Origin: Lentzea sp.
Lineage (GTDB): Bacteria > Actinomycetota > Actinomycetes > Mycobacteriales > Pseudonocardiaceae
Assembly (NCBI GenBank): GCA_030146905.1
Contig: JASLAV010000205.1
Span: forward strand, 1-5,457
Reading direction: 5' to 3'
DNA: 5,457 nt
Shown: in pieces, positions 1-4,395 of the stretch
How the letters are laid out: the number at the start of each line of letters is the position of its first letter
Position numbering within the stretch: the stretch's first letter is position 1
Program-made: the position numbers and the translations under genes
Notes under the pieces: generated by a model
What the model was told of the DNA's origin: nothing
Database searches by the model: none
Seen by the model: only the letters and a program-made list of their open reading frames with translations

Positions 1-1
1 G

Positions 2-1003
2 CACTGGGGAACGGGGCAGAGCTTCACCAGCATGGAACCCGGCCTCGGCATCGCCGAGCGCGTGATCGACGACCTGCGTGAGCTGGAACCGCGCGCGTGG
101 CTGCTGTGGCAGGCCGTCGAGGACTACAACAACATGAAGCCGGGCGCCGAGTCCCCGGACGGCATGAACTGGGGCGTGGTGCAGATCCCGTTCGACTGCG
201 GGCCGCGGGACACGCTCGCCACGTGCCCGGCGCGCGTCAACACGAAGTTCCACGCCTTGCGGAACTTCACGCACTACGTCAAACCAGGCGACCGACTCGT
301 GAAGGTCAACACCACGACCGACGTGGCGTCGGTGCGCGGCACCGAGCTGAAGTCGGTGGTGCACCTGAACAAGACCGACCAGGCGCGGTCCGTGACGCTG
401 GACCTGTCGGCGTTCGCGTCCGTGCGGCAGGACGCGACCGTGCGACCGGTCGTGACGGACCAGCACGGCGCGTTGGTGAAGGGCGCGGCGGTGCGCGTGA
501 AGGACCGCAAGGCGACGCTGCCGGTGCCGGCCAAGTCGGTCACCACGTTCGAGGTGAGCGGCGTCGGCGGGGTGGACGGCGCGGCCGCGCTCGGTGGGCG
601 ATACCGGCTCACCGGCGTGCAGAGCGGCAAGTCCCTCGCGCCGTCGGGCACGTCGCTCGTCCAGCGCACCACCGACACCGCCGCGGCGGACCAGGTGTGG
701 CGGGTGGAGCGGCGTTCGGGCGGCTACGGCAACCGCGCCCAGTTCTCCGTCGTCAACGCCTCCACGGGACAGCGGATCGCGGCTTCCGGCGGTGACGTCG
801 TGCTCACTTCGGCCGACGGGCCCGCCGCGAGGTGGGTGCTCTCGTCCACGGGGGACGGCACGTGGACGTTCGTGAACGCGGCCAACGGAAGCCTGCTCGA
901 CGTGATCGGCGAGTCGCGTGAGGACGGTGCCAGGATCGGGCTGTACCAGGCGACGTCCGGTGCCAACCAGCGGTGGTCGGCGAACGCCGTCGCCCGCCGG
1001 TAG
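2..1003 (+). CDS. GH30-type glycoside hydrolase (probable endo-beta-1,6-galactanase) with C-terminal ricin-type lectin domain, 5' partial
   Basis: The reading frame is open from the window edge, so the true start lies upstream; the first ATG at 32 is internal because coding-like sequence (HWGTGQSFTS) precedes it. Of 333 visible residues, about 1-95 are the end of a catalytic barrel, with WLLWQAVEDYNNM (33-45) and a NTKFHALRNFTHYVKPGDRL stretch (80-99) that I recognise from GH30 endo-beta-1,6-galactanases of actinomycetes. Residues about 96-187 are the beta-sandwich that accompanies GH30 barrels. Residues about 199-330 are a ricin-type beta-trefoil (RICIN/CBM13) with QxW-like motifs QVW (231-233), ARW (276-278) and QRW (323-325); the middle one has lost its Gln. 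The family hydrolyses beta-1,6-galactan side chains of arabinogalactan outside the cell, and the lectin probably holds the enzyme on polysaccharide. The catalytic glutamates and any signal peptide would lie upstream and are not visible. Family assignment is fairly sure; exact substrate is inferred. Confidence 0.85.
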   Translation, partial: HWGTGQSFTSMEPGLGIAERVIDDLRELEPRAWLLWQAVEDYNNMKPGAESPDGMNWGVVQIPFDCGPRDTLATCPARVNTKFHALRNFTHYVKPGDRLVKVNTTTDVASVRGTELKSVVHLNKTDQARSVTLDLSAFASVRQDATVRPVVTDQHGALVKGAAVRVKDRKATLPVPAKSVTTFEVSGVGGVDGAAALGGRYRLTGVQSGKSLAPSGTSLVQRTTDTAAADQVWRVERRSGGYGNRAQFSVVNASTGQRIAASGGDVVLTSADGPAARWVLSSTGDGTWTFVNAANGSLLDVIGESREDGARIGLYQATSGANQRWSANAVARR

Positions 1004-1006
1004 CGG

Positions 1007-1990
1007 TCACGCGCTGTCGCGCACGACGAGGGTCGAGGGGTAGAACGTCGCGCCGTACGTGTCGCGGCGGTCGAGCACGGAGATCGCCGCCGCCGTGGCG
1101 ATCTCCTCCACGGGGTGCGTGGTGGTGGTGAGCGCCGGGCGGACGAGACCCGCGAAGGCGATGTCGTCGAACCCGGCGACGGCCACGTCCCCCGGCACCC
1201 GCAGGCCGAGCCCGCGCAGCCCGTCCAGGACACCGAGGGCGGTGAGGTCGCTCAGCGCGAACACCGCGTCGGTGTCCGGCCACCTGGACATGACCTCGAC
1301 GGCCGCCTCCGCACCGCGGACGGCCGTGAAGTCGCCGGTCACGACCCTCGGCTCGTGGCCGCTGTCGCGCAGCACCCCCTGGTACGCCTCGACTGCGCGA
1401 TCGCAGCAGGGCAACCATGATGGACCCGTGACCATCGCGATCCTGCGCCTGCCGGTGCGAACCAGGTGCCGCACGACCCCGTCGGTGCCGGAGCGGTTGT
1501 CGACGTCGAACGAGGGCACGTGACGTGCGCCGACACCGACCGCGGCGACCCTGCCGCGCCACGCCCGCGGCACGGTCTCGAGCGCGGGGCGCGTCGGGTT
1601 CACCACCACCAGGCCTCCGAGCCCGCGACCGTCGGCGAGGCGGGCCAGTGAGCCGGGGTCGTTCAGAGGCAGCCAGTGCAGGGAGACGCCGACCTCGCGC
1701 TCGGCGGCGACATGCGCCGCCGACGTCAGCACGCGGCCGACGTAGGGGTCGTCGAGCACCGCCGCCGAGTGTCCGATCACGGCGATGGCGAGGCGCGTGC
1801 CGGTGCGGGTGACCAACGCGCGGGCAGAGGCGTCCGGCACGTAGCCCAGTGCGGCCACCGCCGCGGTCACCCTGTCCCGCGCCCGCGGTGATGCCGGTCC
1901 CTGTCCCGTGACAACACGTGAGGCGGTCGCCCGGGACACACCCGCGGCGCGTGCCACGTCGTCCAGCGTGGCGGTGCGTTCTGCCGTCAT
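1007..1990 (-). CDS. LacI-family transcriptional regulator
   Basis: The protein has 327 residues, a normal length for the family. An N-terminal helix-turn-helix (TLDDVARAAGVSRATASRVV, 8-27) is followed by a hinge helix ending in SARAL (56-60), whose Leu would intercalate at the central CpG of an operator. The rest is a periplasmic-binding-protein-like sugar-sensing domain, with GRRRIAMVTGP (180-190), AVFALSDLTALGVLDGL (242-258) and the closing VAGFDDIAFAGLVRPALTTT (271-290). R20, A21 and R25 occupy the usual specificity positions of the recognition helix. The start at 1990 places the helix-turn-helix at the expected distance from the N-terminus; the frame stays open further upstream, but those codons run through the operator and resemble no LacI N-terminus. 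The Shine-Dalgarno is weak, so the message may be leaderless. It is divergent from the transporter and convergent with the galactanase. It probably represses the transporter and itself through the palindrome at 2007-2020. The inducer cannot be read from sequence, but a plant-polysaccharide sugar is a reasonable guess. Confidence 0.95.
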   Translation of the reverse strand: MTAERTATLDDVARAAGVSRATASRVVTGQGPASPRARDRVTAAVAALGYVPDASARALVTRTGTRLAIAVIGHSAAVLDDPYVGRVLTSAAHVAAEREVGVSLHWLPLNDPGSLARLADGRGLGGLVVVNPTRPALETVPRAWRGRVAAVGVGARHVPSFDVDNRSGTDGVVRHLVRTGRRRIAMVTGPSWLPCCDRAVEAYQGVLRDSGHEPRVVTGDFTAVRGAEAAVEVMSRWPDTDAVFALSDLTALGVLDGLRGLGLRVPGDVAVAGFDDIAFAGLVRPALTTTTHPVEEIATAAAISVLDRRDTYGATFYPSTLVVRDSA

Positions 1991-1996
1991 CTCAGC

Positions 1997-2002
1997 AGTA
2001 TT
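1997..2002 (-). promoter_or_regulatory. Possible -10 element of the regulator gene (leaderless start)
   Basis: Read on the minus strand this is AATACT, matching 4 of 6 bases of TATAAT. Exactly 6 nt (GCTGAG) separate it from the regulator's ATG, so transcription would begin at or next to the start codon. That agrees with the absence of a good Shine-Dalgarno. No convincing -35 is seen. The LacI-type palindrome begins 4 nt upstream, where bound repressor would block polymerase. This is an inference from spacing only. Confidence 0.25.
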
Positions 2003-2006
2003 GCGG

Positions 2007-2020
2007 TGGAAGCGCTTCCA
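2007..2020. promoter_or_regulatory. LacI-family operator (perfect 14-bp palindrome)
   Basis: TGGAAGCGCTTCCA is fully self-complementary with a central CpG, the hallmark of LacI/CcpA/CebR-type operators; the known CebR/CelR box of actinomycetes, TGGGAGCGCTCCCA, differs at only two symmetric positions. It lies 16 nt upstream of the regulator start and 42 nt upstream of the transporter start, so one bound dimer could repress both divergent genes. The adjacent LacI-family gene is the most likely partner, although a cellulose or cellobiose repressor encoded elsewhere could also recognise it. Confidence 0.88.
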
Positions 2021-2050
2021 TGTGTGGAGTGAGTACTTCGTGTATCGAGA

Positions 2051-2056
2051 AAGGAG
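2051..2056 (+). promoter_or_regulatory. Ribosome binding site of the transporter gene
   Basis: AAGGAG is a near-perfect Shine-Dalgarno and lies 6 nt before the ATG at 2063, which fixes the transporter start. I could not find a convincing -35/-10 pair for this gene in the 72-nt divergent region. Confidence 0.85.
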
Positions 2057-2062
2057 AACCGG

Positions 2063-3235
2063 ATGTCGGTCACGGTGCCACGCACCCAGGTTCGAGCCGC
2101 CGCCGCGGGAGTGGCGGTCACCTTCGGGCTCAACGGCGTGGCCGTGGCGACCTGGTTCGCCAGGGTCCCCGCCGCCCGCGACGCGCTCGGCCTGACACCG
2201 GGCGCACTGGGCGTTCTGCTGCTGTCGATGTCGGTGGGAGCCTGCCTGGCGATGCTCACCGCGGGAGAGGTCACCCACCGCCTCAGGCCCAAGCTCACGG
2301 TGAGCGTCTCGGCCGTGACGGTCGCCGTGGGACTGGCGGTGGCGGGCATCGGCATCGGCACGTACCCGTCAGCGGTCCTGACCGCGATCGGCATCTTCAC
2401 GCTCGGCTACGGATCCGGGCTCTGCGACGTGGCGATGAACGTCGAGGCCGCGGAGGTGGAACGCGCGCTGGGCAAGACGGTGATGCCGCGCTTCCACGCC
2501 ATGTGGAGCCTAGGCACGGTGGCGGCCGCCGGCATGGCGTCGTTCGCGGCGTGGGCCGTCCTGCCGGTGACCGGGCACCTGGCCGTCGTGGCCGTCGTGG
2601 TGGCAGGTGGCACGCTGGTCTCGGCGCGGACGTACCGGCTGGCGCGCGAGGCGGAACACGGCCGCGGCAGCGGTGTCCTGGCCGCGTGGCGCGAACCCCG
2701 CACGTTGCTGATCGGTCTGCTGGTGCTGGTGCTGGCGTTCACCGAGGGCACCGCGAACGACTGGGTGGCGGTCGCGTTCATCGACGGCCACGACGTGGAC
2801 CCCGCGCTGGGCGCGCTGGTGTTCGGCGTGTTCGTCACGACCATGACGTTCGGCCGGATCTTCGGCACGATCGCGCTGGACCGGTGGGGCCGCGTTCCGG
2901 CGATCGCGCTGTCGATGCTGCTGGCCGCCGGTGGTGTGGCGCTGGCGGTGTTCGCCGAGTCCGCACCCGTGGCGATCGCCGGTGTCGGAGTGTGGGGGTT
3001 GGGGACAGCGCTGGGCTTCCCGGTCGGCATGAGCGCGGCGGCGGACGACCCCGCCCGTGCCGCGGCCAGGGTCAGCGTGGTCGCGGTCATCGGGTACACC
3101 GCGTTCCTCGCGGGACCGCCGCTCGTCGGGTTCCTCGGGAACGAGGTGGGGGTGCTGCGGGCTCTGCTGATCGTGCCGCTGCTGTTGCTGCCCGCGCTGG
3201 CGCTCGTGCCGATGTTGAAGCCGGTCAAGGGTTAG
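2063..3235 (+). CDS. Major facilitator superfamily transporter, MosC/YbjJ-like
   Basis: The protein has 390 residues, mostly hydrophobic, with about twelve membrane segments in two halves (roughly 12-33, 45-66, 78-98, 102-120, 148-167, 171-188, 214-231, 248-268, 278-298, 302-322, 335-355 and 363-384). Characteristic motifs are GLCDVAMNVEA (119-129) and MPRFHAMWSLG (141-151) in the first half, and FTEGTANDW (226-234) followed by GRIFG (264-268) and DRWGR (273-277) in the second. I associate these with the MosC/YbjJ subgroup, which is related to sugar-type MFS carriers. The start is set by the Shine-Dalgarno at 2051-2056. Transport direction and substrate are unknown. MosC was described in a rhizopine locus and YbjJ is uncharacterised in detail, so a sugar or sugar derivative is only a guess, strengthened here by the shared operator with a LacI-type regulator. 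Export of a metabolite is an alternative. The gene appears monocistronic because the next gene converges on it. Confidence 0.92.
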   Translation: MSVTVPRTQVRAAAAGVAVTFGLNGVAVATWFARVPAARDALGLTPGALGVLLLSMSVGACLAMLTAGEVTHRLRPKLTVSVSAVTVAVGLAVAGIGIGTYPSAVLTAIGIFTLGYGSGLCDVAMNVEAAEVERALGKTVMPRFHAMWSLGTVAAAGMASFAAWAVLPVTGHLAVVAVVVAGGTLVSARTYRLAREAEHGRGSGVLAAWREPRTLLIGLLVLVLAFTEGTANDWVAVAFIDGHDVDPALGALVFGVFVTTMTFGRIFGTIALDRWGRVPAIALSMLLAAGGVALAVFAESAPVAIAGVGVWGLGTALGFPVGMSAAADDPARAAARVSVVAVIGYTAFLAGPPLVGFLGNEVGVLRALLIVPLLLLPALALVPMLKPVKG

Positions 3236-3246
3236 CGGGTGCGCCG

Positions 3247-3266
3247 GGCGACCGTGGGGAGTCGCC
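3247..3266. terminator. Possible hairpin between convergent genes
   Basis: In the 49-nt gap between the two convergent stops, GGCGAC (3247-3252) can pair with GTCGCC (3261-3266) across an 8-nt loop. An alternative fold uses the perfect palindrome GTCGCCGGCGAC (3261-3272). Neither has a U-tract, and stems this short arise easily in GC-rich DNA. Position is the main argument for a bidirectional terminator. Confidence 0.25.
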
Positions 3267-3284
3267 GGCGACCGGAGCCGTGCG

Positions 3285-4187
3285 CTATTCGGTGAACATC
3301 GTGAACGACAGCATCCGGTCGAAGCGCTTGGCCGCGAGGTCGTCGAAACTGATCAGGAAGCAGCCGTAGTAGTAGTCGCTCTCCGTGTAGAACTGGGCGA
3401 GCGGCACCCATTCGCGAGTCAGCCGGTACTCGACTTTCTCGCTCGAGGTGAACCGTTCCTCTCCGGGAAGGGAGGGGCCTGCCTCCTGCAGGCCCCCGAA
3501 CCCCACCTGCTCCATCTGCGTCAACGGCGGGTCCTGACCGCCTATCTCCGAGCAGTACCCGCCGATGCGGAGGAAACCGCCCCGGCCCTGCGCCGGCCAA
3601 AGGGCGTCGACCAGTTCGCAGAGCTCGTCGGCGTGCTTCAGGTCGTCGAACAGCTGCTCCAGGAGCAGCGAGTCGAAGTCGTAGTCGCTCTCCTCGATCC
3701 ACTCCGGCAGCACCGGCCGCACCGACGCGGCCAGCTGGTGCTCGGGGATGAGGAACGGGAGGTCCTCGTGGAAGAACCTGGCGCTGTCGTGGCCGGGCGG
3801 TGGTGACGCCACGACCGTCTCGGTGCCCGCCGGGACGTAGAGGGCCCGTGCGTACGGCTGCTCGCCCGTGGTCAGAGGAGCCAGCAGGTCTTCCTCGTGG
3901 TGCAGGAAGAAGAGCAGCGAGCCGTCCTCCGGCAGGGGAAGTCCTTCCGCCCGCGGGAGGGCGGCGCAGTCGACGGAGCCGATGAAGGGCAGCGGGGACC
4001 CGCCGCCGGGCCACTCCACTCCCACCGGTAACCGGGGAAGCCCGCCGCTCTGCCCGACGACCTCCTCACCGGGATCAGCTCCGCGCGCCGAGATCTCGAA
4101 CCGGAGGTGCTCGGCGAACCTGCCGACCTCGTCGTCCGGGATGCCCTGCTCGATCGCCGCGCGGCGGAACTGCTCGTAACGGTCCAT
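3285..4187 (-). CDS. DUF1963 / YwqG-family protein of unknown function
   Basis: The 300-residue, acidic, apparently cytosolic protein has no signal peptide or membrane segment. The DUF1963 signature is clear: GQSGGLPRLPVGVEWP (45-60) runs into PLPFIGSVDCAALP (65-78), then GSLLFFLH (89-96), a second Gly-rich stretch FLRIGGYCSEIGGQDPP (205-221), and a C-terminal half with PLAQFYTES (262-270) and CFLISFDDLAAKRFD (276-290). No catalytic residues are established for the family and no role is asserted here. I chose the ATG at 4187, giving MDRYEQFRRA, because homologues typically begin at this helix; an in-frame ATG at 4241 would add 18 residues of low-complexity type and would place the LacI-like box at 4211-4224 inside the gene. 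Neither start has a strong Shine-Dalgarno. The gene is divergent from the pectate lyase. A role in pectin use is not suggested by its sequence, and it may simply be a neighbour. Confidence 0.85.
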   Translation of the reverse strand: MDRYEQFRRAAIEQGIPDDEVGRFAEHLRFEISARGADPGEEVVGQSGGLPRLPVGVEWPGGGSPLPFIGSVDCAALPRAEGLPLPEDGSLLFFLHHEEDLLAPLTTGEQPYARALYVPAGTETVVASPPPGHDSARFFHEDLPFLIPEHQLAASVRPVLPEWIEESDYDFDSLLLEQLFDDLKHADELCELVDALWPAQGRGGFLRIGGYCSEIGGQDPPLTQMEQVGFGGLQEAGPSLPGEERFTSSEKVEYRLTREWVPLAQFYTESDYYYGCFLISFDDLAAKRFDRMLSFTMFTE

Positions 4188-4210
4188 GGCGGAGCATGAT
4201 CGCAGACCGG

Positions 4211-4224
4211 TGGGAGCGCTTCCT
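4211..4224. promoter_or_regulatory. Degenerate LacI-type operator upstream of DUF1963 and pectate lyase genes
   Basis: TGGGAGCGCTTCCT matches the perfect operator at 2007-2020 at 12 of 14 positions and keeps the central AGCGCT with its CpG. Its left half, TGGGAGC, equals the CebR/CelR half-site. It is imperfectly symmetric: the outermost pair and the fourth pair do not match. It lies 23 nt upstream of the DUF1963 start and about 83 nt upstream of the predicted pectate lyase -35, so it could act directly on the former and only at a distance on the latter. It lies outside the coding sequence only if the 4187 start is right. Confidence 0.5.
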
Positions 4225-4239
4225 CGGCCGGTTGCGCGC

Positions 4240-4294
4240 ATTCGACGGCTGTTCGAATCGAATGACCGTCGAATACCGGGACGAACCGTCGAAT
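4240..4294. repeat. Cluster of TCGAAT/ATTCGA motifs forming inverted and direct repeats
   Basis: ATTCGACGG at 4240-4248 is the exact reverse complement of CCGTCGAAT at 4266-4274, and the latter recurs at 4286-4294 inside a 10-bp direct repeat (ACCGTCGAAT at 4265-4274 and 4285-4294, 20 bp apart, about two helical turns). Two more TCGAAT copies lie between at 4253-4258 and 4258-4263. That makes five copies of a 6-bp core in 55 bp, none in coding sequence. The arrangement, ending 12 nt before the predicted -35 of the pectate lyase, looks like a multi-site binding region for an activator or repressor. The inverted pair could also form a 9-bp stem with a 17-nt loop if transcribed. The binding protein is unknown. 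Confidence 0.55.
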
Positions 4295-4306
4295 GAATTC
4301 ACTTCG

Positions 4307-4335
4307 TTGACGCACGGCGGACGCATTCGTAATAC
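4307..4335 (+). promoter_or_regulatory. Predicted sigma-70-type promoter of the pectate lyase gene
   Basis: TTGACG (4307-4312) matches 5 of 6 bases of the -35 consensus and is followed after 17 nt by TAATAC (4330-4335). Shifting by one base to AATACT gives 4 of 6 matches to TATAAT with an 18-nt spacer. Transcription would start near 4342-4344, giving a leader of about 50 nt before the ATG at 4396. It is the best promoter-like sequence in the window. Confidence 0.5.
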
Positions 4336-4341
4336 TCGTTT

Positions 4342-4351
4342 CACGATCGTG
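4342..4351. promoter_or_regulatory. Palindrome at the predicted transcription start of the pectate lyase
   Basis: CACGATCGTG is a perfect 10-bp palindrome starting 7 nt after the predicted -10, so it would cover the transcription start and the first bases of the leader. A repressor bound here would block initiation. It differs from the LacI-type boxes in the window. A palindrome this short can occur by chance. Confidence 0.3.
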
Positions 4352-4380
4352 GACGGTGTTCAAGAATGTGAATCCTTTCT

Positions 4381-4386
4381 GAAGGG
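4381..4386 (+). promoter_or_regulatory. Ribosome binding site of the pectate lyase gene
   Basis: GAAGGG lies 9 nt before the ATG at 4396 and supports that start, which also gives an intact signal peptide. The preceding CCTT (4374-4377) can pair with AAGG (4382-4385) within it, a weak 4-bp hairpin. Confidence 0.6.
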
Positions 4387-4395
4387 TATCCCGTC

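Noticed and set aside
2001..2046. TTGCGG (2001-2006) and TGTATC (2041-2046) as core promoter of the transporter
   Set aside because: They are 34 nt apart, and no acceptable -10 lies 16-18 nt after TTGCGG, so I did not call a promoter there.
724..2278. Minus-strand frames overlapping the galactanase end, and the extension of the regulator to 2278
   Set aside because: The 2278 start would add 96 residues of transporter antisense and operator sequence before the helix-turn-helix, which normally sits at the very N-terminus. The other frames lack recognisable domains.
3261..3272. GTCGCCGGCGAC palindrome as a protein-binding site
   Set aside because: It sits between two convergent 3' ends, is made only of GC-rich words common in this genome, and is better explained as part of a weak terminator hairpin or as chance.
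3319..3332. TCGAAGCGCTTGGC, a further LacI-box-like sequence sharing the AAGCGCTT core (10 of 14 matches)
   Set aside because: It lies inside the DUF1963 coding sequence, near its 3' end, encoding AKRFD. Its outer bases are not symmetric and it is far from any start, so chance is the simplest explanation.
1918..3369. Long open frame (about 480 codons) on the plus strand in another frame through the regulator and transporter
   Set aside because: Its product is Arg/Gly-rich with no recognisable domain, and it overlaps the 5' end of the regulator gene and all of a clear membrane transporter. Long spurious frames are normal in GC-rich DNA.
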